From a virus, in the IMG/VR virus record IMGVR_UViG_3300043409_001629, positions 1-20,602 of that record: a DNA stretch of 20,602 nucleotides; one strand, given 5' to 3'. Shown in pieces: positions 13,171 through 20,602 of this stretch. The position numbers and the translations under genes are program-made. A model generated the notes under the pieces. It was not told where the DNA came from. It saw nothing but the letters and a program-made list of their open reading frames with translations, and searched no databases. How positions within the stretch are numbered: the first letter of the stretch is position 1; the number at the start of each line of letters is the position of its first letter.

Positions 13171-14214
13171 CTAGCCTTGCTGATATTTTATTTCACCAGA
13201 TGCTTGCAATGCTTTAACAGTGACCAAGTCACCACTTTGTTTTACTACCACAACTGAATGCCTATTAAATCGACTGTAATTTACTAGACGTAATCCCACT
13301 GTTTCCAATAACTTTGAATAGGTTAGTAACTCTTGGCAACCAGGATATGGCGCAAGATGACGCCACCACTGCATGTCAATCTCATGTGTTACTTTAATTC
13401 TATTTCTTTCATTAGTATAGTGGAGTTCAAAATCCAACAATGAATCCCGTATACCAATATCATAAAAACTAAACACAAATGTTCCACCAGGCCGAAGCAG
13501 AGTTTTAACTTTATTTAAATATGTGAGTATCCCATGACTTGGCATCATATCAATATGACATAAAGACATTATAAAACCAAACTGTGCTGTTGGTAATGCA
13601 TTTAGTGAATCAACTGTAAACTCGTCATAATTATATTGTCTTAATCTGTTGTCAAAATAGAAGTCATTGTTAATACATTTACGTAACCCAGCAACATGAG
13701 TATTGTTTACACAGGTATACAGAGGATCACACCCAACCATTAACCCAATAACATCCGACAATTCTCCACCAATCAGTAAGCCTGGATATTTAAAGTCTAC
13801 ATTGCTTGATATTATACTACTAATGTAATTTATTAAGTCAGTATCGCTAGTTAATGAGGTTGCTAAATCTGGTGGATAAGTAGTAACTGCTTTGAAGTTT
13901 AGTGCTTGGTTTTGTGCAAATATCGAAGTTAACTCTTGTATATACTTTTTGATTCCTGCCTCAATACCCCAGGATAGTTTAGTTAGGTTACCAACAATTT
14001 CCGAATCAATCTCCAACAGTTGATTAATCAATACATGTATAGCAGAAAGCTCTTGTATATTGGCATCACTATTACGCAAATTCCACAAACGTTGAATTAA
14101 ATCCAGATACTCAACTCTGGCGGAATCGCGCTTATCGGGGTATTGCGATAGTATTTCTAATACGTCTTTTTCATAACGTATTAGCTCAGTTAACGGACGT
14201 CGTATTGAATTCAT
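13171..14214 (-). CDS. SAM-dependent methyltransferase-like protein
   Basis: 347-residue two-part protein. Residues 1 to about 110 are helical with no known motif. The rest resembles a class I methyltransferase: a modified SAM loop (LLIGGELSDVIGLM near residue 148), an acidic strand region, LRPGGTFVFSFYD near residues 240-252 as the post-I strand, and a C-terminal VGLRLVNYSRFN strand. The usual GxGxG loop is weak, so SAM binding needs proof. No DNA-methylase motif such as DPPY is present. It sits between polymerase (1-base gap) and clamp, as part of the replication unit. Target unknown. Confidence 0.65.
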   Translation of the reverse strand: MNSIRRPLTELIRYEKDVLEILSQYPDKRDSARVEYLDLIQRLWNLRNSDANIQELSAIHVLINQLLEIDSEIVGNLTKLSWGIEAGIKKYIQELTSIFAQNQALNFKAVTTYPPDLATSLTSDTDLINYISSIISSNVDFKYPGLLIGGELSDVIGLMVGCDPLYTCVNNTHVAGLRKCINNDFYFDNRLRQYNYDEFTVDSLNALPTAQFGFIMSLCHIDMMPSHGILTYLNKVKTLLRPGGTFVFSFYDIGIRDSLLDFELHYTNERNRIKVTHEIDMQWWRHLAPYPGCQELLTYSKLLETVGLRLVNYSRFNRHSVVVVKQSGDLVTVKALQASGEIKYQQG

Positions 14215-14215
14215 G

Positions 14216-16873
14216 TTAACCGAAACTAAAGAATGAATTAATTGTAGACTTGCTGTTTGACGCGGCGTTTAGATCCCAGTTCAATGGTCCCAATAGGTTT
14301 TCAATTTTTTGATCCACAATCGCTTCTTCCATATCAGCAACATCAAAGGATAGCTCTTTGTACCAATCTGGCAACGATAGTTGATCAATTGGATATGCTA
14401 CTGAAGTAAATCCCATGGGATTGTTTTTAACCTTACATACAATAGTTTTCATACCATCAGTAATTTTAATACTGTGGTTGTCACCATTCATACGTAGTAG
14501 TGTATTCCAATTCATCGCCGCTCTAACATGTCCTGGTAAATTGGCTTTGCCCAATTGCTTTTCTTTTTTAGTATAGTTTGTTAAGTTGTTGACACGTTTG
14601 GGTGTGCCTTTTTCCCAAGGCGGCAAATCATTAAATTTAAGTTTAAACTCTTTAACCGTTTCCAATACATCTTCCCTAGTAGCACCTTGTAATACTTCCA
14701 TCAATATAGCACTAAGAAACTCTTGAACAATCTTGGGTGTATCACTACGCTTAAGATCCAAGCCCATTGCTTTTACTTTACCATGACTACCTTCAACATC
14801 CAATCGCTTGCCTTCTAGATCAAATATCAATACTGCATATCGTTTCTTGGTAATATACAGACCCTTGACTGCGATCAATTCTCGCCCACCGCGAATCAAT
14901 TCACCCAATCGTGTTGGACAATGAAAGTTTTGTTTCATAAACTCTGGGAAACTCTCATTGACTTGCTCTGCAATAGCATCGTATACCTGTATACAAGTGT
15001 CTTTGTTCCAGGTCATATTTCCACTTTCTACATCTGACTTAATAATAGGCCACATACTGAAATATGCACTATCAGTGTCAGCATATATATTAGCAATACC
15101 AGTATGATCGTATTCCCCAACTGCCAATTCATTTATCTTGGCATTCATGTGTTTAACCACCTGCCGACCAGTCAATGTTGTACTTTGTCCAATTCGCCCA
15201 TCATAAAAACGACAGTGAGGATTAAGAATAGCACCATACAAACTGTTTAGGTTAATCTTCTTAACCAATTGACGTTTGTCCCAGAATGCAATATCTTCTT
15301 TGGTAGTAGCGTTTTTCTTTTTATCTTGAAGCTCTTTACGCTCAGCATACCAACGCTCTAGCAATCCTGGTATAATACCTTTCTTATCATATGTAAACAA
15401 GGTACCATTTGCACTAAGCGTCCATTGATTGTTACTATCAAAGACCATCTTCCAGATCTCGGCAGCACTATGAATTGAGGCAACTCCTGATTCCCAATCA
15501 ATGGTAATCTCGGTACCGCGTTCTTGATTCATAACCGCAGTATATTCCAAACTACCAAATATGTTTTCCCATGCGCCAGCAAACGAGGAACCACCATCCA
15601 TCTTTTGCTTTATATATTGTTCAGTCATTACTGGACGTAATTGACCTGCAATAGTTTCTGGTGCCATGTTCAACGCACGAATAGCACTGGGATATAGACT
15701 GTTAATATCGATTGCGCCAATCCATTCATGCAATCCTTTCTTTGGATATGCAACATACGCACCGGCCGCTTGCGTATCATCGTCTGTCAGACGCTGTTTT
15801 TTATTTGGGACGATTAGATTCTGTTCATGAGCTTCGTTGATAATTGCTTGCTCAGTTACAGCAACCGCACCCATGGTAGTCTGCAATAATACTGTGTTGT
15901 CATGAGCCAGTTCGTTAGCCAAATCTAGGAAACGTAATTTCTTATCCAGTTTGGCCAGCAACATGGTATCTTGACGGTTATAGTCAATAAACTTTTTAAA
16001 GTCTTTATTGTATAGTTGATCTAGGGTACCTTCATATTGGGTCTTATGCTCGCCCAATTCATATTCACTAATCGCATCTAGACTATAACTATGACGTTCT
16101 TCATATGTGTATTTGCGATACAATTGCATATAGTCCATATGAACCCGTCCAACCAAGTCATATGTATTTTGCTCGTTACCATATCGTTCAAAGGTTCGCT
16201 TCTTGGGCATTTCATCCCACAAACAAAACCTTCTAATATCATCTTTACTTAAAACTTTAATAGTTCGGTTAATAGTATAAGGTATGTCATATCCTTCACT
16301 ATTCCACCCGCTTAACACATCAGCATCTTCTATGATGTCCAGAAATGTTTTAATCATATCTGCTTCATGACTAAACACCAAACAGTTTTCAAATTCACTA
16401 GCTATTTGTTCTGCGGTTTCCAGACTGGTTTTCTCTGGAGGTATTACCAAGGTAATAAGTTGGTCCAACCAATCCAAATAAACACTGATACTAGTTATGG
16501 GATTAAACGGATCATCAGGTGTGCTGTATCCACGTTCCTTATGAAAGTCCACCTCAATGTCAAAAAATGCTGTATGTAATTTGGGTGATCCTTTGTTTAG
16601 ATAATTCTCACTCAAACATCTAAACACAGGGTTGATATCGCTTTCCCAAAGAGTTGTTCCACTATTAACTCGCATCTCTTTATGAAACTCTTTTCCGTTG
16701 TGAGTACTAAATCTACTGACTGGAGTTCCATATATGGTGCGATACTTACCACGTTGGTCGTCAAAGTAAAACACGTAGTTGGTGCGATACTCCTGGAATA
16801 CACGTTTACCATCCACACGTTCTACTACATGGATACGGTCGTGTTCGCGGTCCAATAATGCGTCAACATACAT
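14216..16873 (-). CDS. 43: Family-B DNA polymerase, gp43-like
   Basis: 885-residue replicative polymerase with proofreading. Exonuclease motifs: FFDIEVDF (about residue 103), LSGWNSEGYDIPY (about 185) and YNRQDTMLL (about 295). Polymerase motifs: A, DINSLYPS (about 387); B, KKINLNSLYGA (about 537); C, YADTDSAYF (about 595). All catalytic acids are present. The extreme C-terminus INSFFSFG looks like a clamp-binding peptide, as at the end of T4 gp43, and fits the gp45-like clamp encoded two genes on. The N-terminal MYVDALLDRE resembles T4-like marine phage polymerases. The start lies 3 bases after the dsbA stop and the end 1 base before the methyltransferase-like gene. Confidence 0.96.
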   Translation of the reverse strand: MYVDALLDREHDRIHVVERVDGKRVFQEYRTNYVFYFDDQRGKYRTIYGTPVSRFSTHNGKEFHKEMRVNSGTTLWESDINPVFRCLSENYLNKGSPKLHTAFFDIEVDFHKERGYSTPDDPFNPITSISVYLDWLDQLITLVIPPEKTSLETAEQIASEFENCLVFSHEADMIKTFLDIIEDADVLSGWNSEGYDIPYTINRTIKVLSKDDIRRFCLWDEMPKKRTFERYGNEQNTYDLVGRVHMDYMQLYRKYTYEERHSYSLDAISEYELGEHKTQYEGTLDQLYNKDFKKFIDYNRQDTMLLAKLDKKLRFLDLANELAHDNTVLLQTTMGAVAVTEQAIINEAHEQNLIVPNKKQRLTDDDTQAAGAYVAYPKKGLHEWIGAIDINSLYPSAIRALNMAPETIAGQLRPVMTEQYIKQKMDGGSSFAGAWENIFGSLEYTAVMNQERGTEITIDWESGVASIHSAAEIWKMVFDSNNQWTLSANGTLFTYDKKGIIPGLLERWYAERKELQDKKKNATTKEDIAFWDKRQLVKKINLNSLYGAILNPHCRFYDGRIGQSTTLTGRQVVKHMNAKINELAVGEYDHTGIANIYADTDSAYFSMWPIIKSDVESGNMTWNKDTCIQVYDAIAEQVNESFPEFMKQNFHCPTRLGELIRGGRELIAVKGLYITKKRYAVLIFDLEGKRLDVEGSHGKVKAMGLDLKRSDTPKIVQEFLSAILMEVLQGATREDVLETVKEFKLKFNDLPPWEKGTPKRVNNLTNYTKKEKQLGKANLPGHVRAAMNWNTLLRMNGDNHSIKITDGMKTIVCKVKNNPMGFTSVAYPIDQLSLPDWYKELSFDVADMEEAIVDQKIENLLGPLNWDLNAASNSKSTINSFFSFG

Positions 16874-16876
16874 CCG

Positions 16877-17137
16877 TTAAATCGTCCTGCCGACGGTGGT
16901 AAGGATTGTTTCAAGTTCTTCGTGATCAGCTGACTCTTGGCCAAACTGACTCTTCTTGGCAATCTTAATTGCCTTCTTCAAGATACCTGGTTTAATTTCC
17001 ATTTCTTCTGCAATGGCTTTAATTGTATCGTTTAAGCCAGCGGTCAAATCTTCAACTTCTGTAAGGATTTGGATACCTTCAGTAAAAATTTGATTCAGTT
17101 TGGCTTTTTGCTCTGCGGTAATAACTCTGTTTGACAT
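16877..17137 (-). CDS. dsbA: DsbA-like dsDNA-binding protein (T4 late transcription family)
   Basis: 86-residue helical, charged protein. The pattern EQKAKLNQIFTEGIQ... helix, a DTIKAIAEEMEI turn, then PGILKKAIKIAKK resembles the T4 DsbA family, small proteins that bind double-stranded DNA near late promoters. I recall similar proteins beside gp43 in marine T4-like phages; identification is by pattern, not alignment. The ATG at 17137 has an AGGAG ribosome site, so the longer reading from 17188 is rejected. It is the first gene after the promoter at 17160-17188 and leads the polymerase-clamp unit. Confidence 0.65.
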   Translation of the reverse strand: MSNRVITAEQKAKLNQIFTEGIQILTEVEDLTAGLNDTIKAIAEEMEIKPGILKKAIKIAKKSQFGQESADHEELETILTTVGRTI

Positions 17138-17159
17138 AAAAATCTCCTTGTAGTTGGCT

Positions 17160-17188
17160 AGTATAACAGCATTTGTGTCGTAACACAA
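17160..17188 (-). promoter_or_regulatory. Promoter with overlapping inverted repeat before dsbA-gp43
   Basis: Minus strand TTGTGT (17188-17183), 17-base spacer, TATACT (17165-17160) with an upstream TG (extended -10). The weak -35 is one arm of a perfect 6-bp inverted repeat, TTGTGT-TACG-ACACAA (17173-17188), which could be an operator or a hairpin ending the previous transcript. A second TATAAT (17208-17203) lies just upstream, without a clear -35. Confidence 0.6.
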
Positions 17189-17203
17189 TAGTTATTTCAC
17201 ACA

Positions 17204-17710
17204 TTATATCAATTTAATTTCCATCAGAGTAGTTGTAGTGCTACCAGCATCAATCAATTGTCTACGTTGCCGATATGTTTTCGCAGTCTTATCAAACGTA
17301 GCACTAATTACATCACGCATTTTGCCAAAATTAATAGCCAATGCATTCATAAACTCATCTGTGGGTCGTGTACAATGTGCCGCTTGATTATACAACAGTT
17401 GTCCACAATAAGTAAAGTGCTTTGGTGGGATTCCACGTCGTTCAGCTACAAATGGAGAAATGCCGCTAATCATCAAACAACGTTCAGCGGCATCAATGAA
17501 TTGTGTTTTGGCCAAGAACCCTTGCTCTTGGTGTTTTGCGGTTGCTAAAAAATCATAATTGTAAGTGATAGCATTAACACAATCAAAATTTCTAGCTAAC
17601 AGGGATATTAGATAACCATTAACTGAATCATGTAATTCAACCTCTACGGTTGCCTCTACTTCAATCACCAACTCTCTGCAAGTTTGTAAGTAGATTTGAT
17701 GATTGGTCAT
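17204..17710 (-). CDS. Unknown 168-residue protein upstream of dsbA
   Basis: Not recognised. The open frame reaches a TTG at 17764, overlapping the previous gene; I prefer the ATG at 17710, 16 bases after that gene's stop, although neither start has a clear ribosome site. The protein looks mostly alpha-helical (YLQTCRELVIEVEATVEVEL; FMNALAINFGKMRDVISATF), with a basic TYRQRRQL segment and three scattered cysteines. No membrane segment or catalytic signature. Its place next to the replication genes in a dense operon suggests a conserved phage protein, but no function can be assigned. Confidence 0.72.
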   Translation of the reverse strand: MTNHQIYLQTCRELVIEVEATVEVELHDSVNGYLISLLARNFDCVNAITYNYDFLATAKHQEQGFLAKTQFIDAAERCLMISGISPFVAERRGIPPKHFTYCGQLLYNQAAHCTRPTDEFMNALAINFGKMRDVISATFDKTAKTYRQRRQLIDAGSTTTTLMEIKLI

Positions 17711-17726
17711 GCTACTGGCTTTATAA

Positions 17727-18197
17727 CTACTTACCGTTAAGAGCTGGGGTTTCTTCTTGGCCAACTATCTTGTCATAGTCGTGCATGGTTAATGTATTAC
17801 CACGCTTGCACATACTGGTAAGTTTCTCAGTAACATCATGTAATTCCATGTCAGTTTTGGCATCTTCTCTAGCAAATTCTATCAGTCTGATAAACAACGG
17901 AACATCCATTTTAAGGATATCGGTAGGGTTGAATTGGCTACCTTTGCTGCCAATCACATCCTCACGCAACTTCATTACATTGCCCAGTCTAGTACGATAT
18001 AATTTATTGGATACTGAACAGCGGAAAAATACATAGTCAACACCATCAACTTCTTTAACTTTCTCTACCATACCACTCATATTACCCTTGCGAGTTTCAA
18101 TTTGATCTCCGGGTTTGACGTTGGGAAATCCTGCTCTGATCATGTCAGCAAATGGTGGCGGGCTTGCAAATGATTCTTCTATTTCACGTGTGTTCAT
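17727..18197 (-). CDS. Unknown 156-residue protein with an SH3/KOW-like core
   Basis: Not recognised. The central part (VKPGDQIETRKGNMSGMVEKV, then VDYVFFRCS and LYRTRLGNVMKL) has the alternating strands and Gly turns of a KOW/SH3-like small barrel, as found in nucleic-acid or polymerase-binding proteins; this is a pattern reading only. The C-terminal half is helical (PLFIRLIEFAREDAK; LHDVTEKLTSMC). The ATG at 18197 has AGG 6 bases upstream, and a CATAAATA box lies about 26 bases before it. The end is close to the next gene with a short gap. Confidence 0.72.
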   Translation of the reverse strand: MNTREIEESFASPPPFADMIRAGFPNVKPGDQIETRKGNMSGMVEKVKEVDGVDYVFFRCSVSNKLYRTRLGNVMKLREDVIGSKGSQFNPTDILKMDVPLFIRLIEFAREDAKTDMELHDVTEKLTSMCKRGNTLTMHDYDKIVGQEETPALNGK

Positions 18198-18223
18198 AAT
18201 GGCCTATCCAAGTTATATAATGA

Positions 18224-18231
18224 TATTTATG
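18224..18231 (-). promoter_or_regulatory. Late-promoter-like CATAAATA box
   Basis: Seven of eight to T4 TATAAATA and a full match to NATAAATA, the form I recall for cyanophage late promoters. It overlaps the SGNH gene stop and lies about 26 bases upstream of the next ATG, a normal leader length. Confidence 0.4.
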
Positions 18232-19030
18232 CTGGAGCAAAATCTTTGGTGATGCGCTGATACCAGTTATCCGCGATATATCGTTGCCCTTCAGCACTGG
18301 TGTGATAGCCTGGATCACCCCCCACATGTGGAAACCTACCAGATACGCTAGTCTGCGATTGCATGGGATTTTGCATAATAAAGCGATCTGGAATTACTCT
18401 AGGAAATATATCTCTCCACAGTGTTAGCTTGTTGTGCCATAGCAAACTAGGGACTACCAAGAAGTTAAGATTGTCATGGAACATCTGCATCACCCCATCG
18501 CTCATGATCCATTCATCCATTTGCTTTTTCCAATTACTATCGTATATGCTGTCAATCCAATACCGTATACCAGTCTGTGCTTCTTTGGATATTTTTACTG
18601 AACGATATGGGTGATCATAATTTTCTGCCAGACTAAAAATAGTTTCGCAAATCATATTATAGTTATTATTGCCATAATTCACATTGTTGATACCATCATC
18701 GCGATCGTATCCATTTTTTATTTTGCGATCTTGTAAGTGTTGTTGTAGTGGAGGATTCCATCCGCCTGACTTTTGAGTCCAATCATACGGTGCGGCTGTG
18801 GCTGGAATTTCCATACGATCCCAAAACGTTGGAGTTACGATGGCAAAGTCTGGTTTTTGTCTACGGATCTCTTCAATTTGAATCCTAATACCGCCATTGC
18901 TACATCCTTGTCGTGCCAGGTTAACCAATTCCCATCCCAATTTTTCAGCAAGGATTTCACTCCAACTAGTGCCAGGTTGGGTAATACTTACTGCTGAAAA
19001 ACTACATCCAGCGACCATTAATTTTTTCAT
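18227..19030 (-). CDS. SGNH/GDSL-type hydrolase-like protein
   Basis: 267-residue protein. The N-terminal LMVAGCSFS carries the likely nucleophile S10 in the position of the GDSL Ser, NLARQGCSNGG gives the block II/III Gly-Asn, and GDPGYHTSAEGQ near residues 238-249 provides the D-x-x-H pair (D239, H243), so the triad looks complete. Members remove acetyl or acyl groups from sugars or lipids. No signal peptide. It directly follows a PIG-L type deacetylase, so both may act on surface glycans. The ATG at 19030 has no visible ribosome site; an AATAAATA box ends 5 bases before it. Confidence 0.72.
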   Translation of the reverse strand: MKKLMVAGCSFSAVSITQPGTSWSEILAEKLGWELVNLARQGCSNGGIRIQIEEIRRQKPDFAIVTPTFWDRMEIPATAAPYDWTQKSGGWNPPLQQHLQDRKIKNGYDRDDGINNVNYGNNNYNMICETIFSLAENYDHPYRSVKISKEAQTGIRYWIDSIYDSNWKKQMDEWIMSDGVMQMFHDNLNFLVVPSLLWHNKLTLWRDIFPRVIPDRFIMQNPMQSQTSVSGRFPHVGGDPGYHTSAEGQRYIADNWYQRITKDFAPA

Positions 19031-19035
19031 AGTAA

Positions 19036-19043
19036 TATTTATT
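19036..19043 (-). promoter_or_regulatory. Late-promoter-like AATAAATA box abutting the SGNH start
   Basis: Full match to NATAAATA, overlapping the stop of the PIG-L gene and followed by 5 bases and the ATG, the same geometry as at 7150-7157. Confidence 0.4.
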
Positions 19044-19578
19044 TCAAGATAAACAAGTGTTTTAAATAGTTTGGAATTGTATATCCGTTGGTATGTGTAT
19101 GCTTGTGAAAACTGGATATTACTTCACGATGTAACGGCAACTCATCCAGATCATATAACCTTGGTGGCAACGTAATTTTAATATCGGCAACATATAATGA
19201 AGCAAAGGTAACTAGGTTATTTTTGTCGTGTAGACATTGGTTAACAAATTTGTGATGTAAATGACCATATTCACCATCACTGTTATGCGAAAGTATTATG
19301 TCTTGTCCCTCAACACAATCTTCAATTGCCTGTTGCGCTATTAGTACATCAAAACTTATAGCATCGTTCTCTATATCATTCCAATCGTCTTTAAATCCAA
19401 GAAATTTAGTAGAGATGTTTCTTTTTTGCCAAAAGCGAGATATTTCTTCGCCACGTGGTGAGTCATCAGTATACGTTAGGTAACATATAGTCCAATTTAG
19501 ATTCTGAAACTGATTTATTAACCCATATCCAAATATTATACAATCATCAGGATGTGCCACCACACATATAGCGTTCAT
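19039..19578 (-). CDS. PIG-L/LmbE family deacetylase
   Basis: 179-residue member of the GlcNAc de-N-acetylase family, zinc enzymes that remove acetyl from N-acetylated sugars. The signature AHPDD is at residues 8-12 (H9, D11 and D12 at the metal and catalytic site) and the second block SHNSDGEYGHLHH at 97-109 gives the remaining His ligands. Slightly shorter than most members but with both motifs intact. The substrate may be a host or phage glycan or an amino sugar. It overlaps the previous gene as ATGA and is followed by the SGNH hydrolase after 8 bases. Confidence 0.87.
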   Translation of the reverse strand: MNAICVVAHPDDCIIFGYGLINQFQNLNWTICYLTYTDDSPRGEEISRFWQKRNISTKFLGFKDDWNDIENDAISFDVLIAQQAIEDCVEGQDIILSHNSDGEYGHLHHKFVNQCLHDKNNLVTFASLYVADIKITLPPRLYDLDELPLHREVISSFHKHTHTNGYTIPNYLKHLFILK

Positions 19579-20000
19579 GATTCATCACAATCCAATACTA
19601 AAAAGTAAAAATCTTTAATTCCTGCTTTGCTTATATTTAATTTGTAATCTTTGTTGCCTGAGAACACGTATGCATTGCCATACACCAATCGCATACTGTT
19701 ATATTGTGATAGCTGTAAGTGATAGGTACCGTTCAGTGTCAATGGAATTACTAGAGTAAGACTACCTGAACTGGATACCCACGATTGCTCCATTGGATCT
19801 TTTTTGTATTGTTTAACTGACACCTTGCGTAGTTCTGCTGAATTTATAAGAGCAGGAAAACCTGTAAATGCTGACAGGTTTTTCAAGGTACAATTATATA
19901 ACCAAGGCACAGAACCCTTAGTATATCCTTTACGGATTTTCTTTAAGTCTGCTATTTCGATTAACAGGGGTTGGGCAATTGAAGTTGAAATTATCGACAC
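19575..20000 (-). CDS. Unknown 141-residue beta-rich protein
   Basis: Not recognised. The second half alternates strands and turns (LTLVIPLTLNG, YHLQLSQYNSMRLVYGN, DYKLNISKAG, FYFLVLDCD), suggesting a beta-sandwich or jelly roll. The start is a GTG at 20000 without a clear ribosome site; no ATG occurs early in the frame, so the exact N-terminus is uncertain. It lies 12 bases after a GC-rich hairpin and overlaps the PIG-L gene as ATGA. A structural or carbohydrate-binding role is possible but unproven. Confidence 0.65.
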   Translation of the reverse strand: MSIISTSIAQPLLIEIADLKKIRKGYTKGSVPWLYNCTLKNLSAFTGFPALINSAELRKVSVKQYKKDPMEQSWVSSSGSLTLVIPLTLNGTYHLQLSQYNSMRLVYGNAYVFSGNKDYKLNISKAGIKDFYFLVLDCDES

Positions 20001-20011
20001 TGTAGAATACT

Positions 20012-20029
20012 ACGGGGCTTTCGCCCCGT
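20012..20029 (-). terminator. GC-rich hairpin with GAAA tetraloop
   Basis: On the minus strand ACGGGGC-GAAA-GCCCCGT, a perfect 7-bp stem in an AT-rich window, starting 5 bases after the stop of the acidic gene. No U-run follows, so it is either a weak or factor-assisted terminator, or an mRNA-stabilising or processing hairpin. Confidence 0.6.
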
Positions 20030-20033
20030 GTAC

Positions 20034-20602
20034 TTATTGATTTTGAAACTTTCTCCAGAGACTTTCTTCAAGCTCTGTAGTTGCGGCCAAAGGACTGTCA
20101 CCATTATGGTAACCACCCAGGGTGTGTTTTTGTACACCAGTTTGTGTTAACACTGGATTCTCATCATACACTAGCGCATCTGGTTGTGTAGTAGCATCTG
20201 CAAATCCACCAGCATCGCCAGTTTCATCAACTACTTCTTCTCCACCCAACATTGCGGCCAATTCTTCTGCACCACCAGCATCCATAGTACCATCAATTGC
20301 CACAACACCTGGCTCATGCATATGTGTATCAGCATTTTCTGGACGACCGGCTAACTTTAACAAGTCATTGATCATGGCAGCAACTTCACCACCACTGGCA
20401 GCACTGGCTGAAATGTTGATGTTAGCTGGTGTATTGGGTTGCATCGAGCCGCCCATCATACCACATTCATCTACTATCTGCTTGCTTTCTGTTACACCCA
20501 TTGCATCAACCTTTTGTCCGGCCATTTTAATTTCTCCAGGATTCATTTGGTTGATTTTCTTTCCTGACACTGCTTCAATACCTTGTGCTTTTTGTGCAAC
20601 TT
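20034..20602 (-). CDS. Unknown acidic Ala/Gly-rich protein, N-terminus off the window
   Basis: Not recognised. The frame is open to the right edge (the residues before the GTG at 20570 read VAQKAQGIEA), so the true start is probably outside and the protein partial. At least 189 residues are visible. It is low in complexity: Gly/Ala/Met-rich and acidic (GGAEELAAMLGGEEVVDETG), with a helical segment AAMINDLLKLAGR and an ordered C-terminus (ELEESLWRKFQNQ). It has no transmembrane stretch and no enzyme motif. Its composition is like disordered phage structural or scaffold-type proteins, but that is only an impression. Confidence 0.72.
   Translation of the reverse strand, partial: VAQKAQGIEAVSGKKINQMNPGEIKMAGQKVDAMGVTESKQIVDECGMMGGSMQPNTPANINISASAASGGEVAAMINDLLKLAGRPENADTHMHEPGVVAIDGTMDAGGAEELAAMLGGEEVVDETGDAGGFADATTQPDALVYDENPVLTQTGVQKHTLGGYHNGDSPLAATTELEESLWRKFQNQ

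Overview
The window reads as accessory and replication DNA of a T4-like, probably aquatic, myovirus. It is AT-rich, every gene I can support lies on the minus strand, neighbours are packed with ATGA or TAATG overlaps, and a family-B DNA polymerase (gp43-like), a sliding clamp (gp45-like) and a DsbA-like dsDNA-binding protein are present. Late-promoter-like boxes of the T4/cyanophage type (NATAAATA) occur at four places. The host cannot be read from the sequence; the SpeD, QueD and small membrane protein types resemble, from memory, those of marine cyano- and pelagiphages. No tRNA, CRISPR array, insertion sequence or integrase was seen, and no gene-free stretch exceeds about 100 bases.

Transcription runs right to left. 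(1) 20602-17204: an acidic partial ORF, a GC-rich hairpin, an unknown beta-rich protein, a PIG-L deacetylase, an SGNH hydrolase and two unknown proteins. (2) 17188-12388: a promoter with an inverted repeat, dsbA, DNA polymerase, a methyltransferase-like protein and the sliding clamp. (3) 12388-7149: a DpdA/TGT-like transglycosylase overlapping the clamp gene, a promoter, a T-fold (QueD-like) protein, a small ORF, a GT-B glycosyltransferase, a small ORF, FolE, a phosphoribosyltransferase and a MazG-like protein. (4) 7144-1922: two Rieske oxygenases, SpeD, three asparagine-synthase-type PP-loop ATPases (called PPase-A, -B, -C here) and a fatty-acid-hydroxylase-like membrane diiron protein. (5) 1874-1: a strong promoter, then queD, a small membrane protein, an unknown protein and queE, which runs off the left end.

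FolE, QueD and QueE give the first steps from GTP to 7-carboxy-7-deazaguanine (CDG), and the DpdA-like enzyme is the type that inserts a 7-deazaguanine base into DNA, so 7-deazaguanine modification of the phage genome is the likely theme. QueC is not in the window. The three PPases have the right ATP-PPase chemistry but lack QueC's zinc-binding cysteines.

The most unusual part is region 4. It appears to be a tandem duplication of a Rieske-speD-PPase-A unit. One copy has lost most of speD and PPase-A, leaving a 43-residue in-frame SpeD/PPase fusion ORF. The evidence is an exact 96-bp direct repeat, a second 77-bp near-identical repeat, and a truncated PPase-B start at the expected duplication joint. 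The combination of Rieske oxygenases, PP-loop ATPases, a membrane hydroxylase and SpeD matches no pathway I can name and is the best candidate here for an undescribed system.
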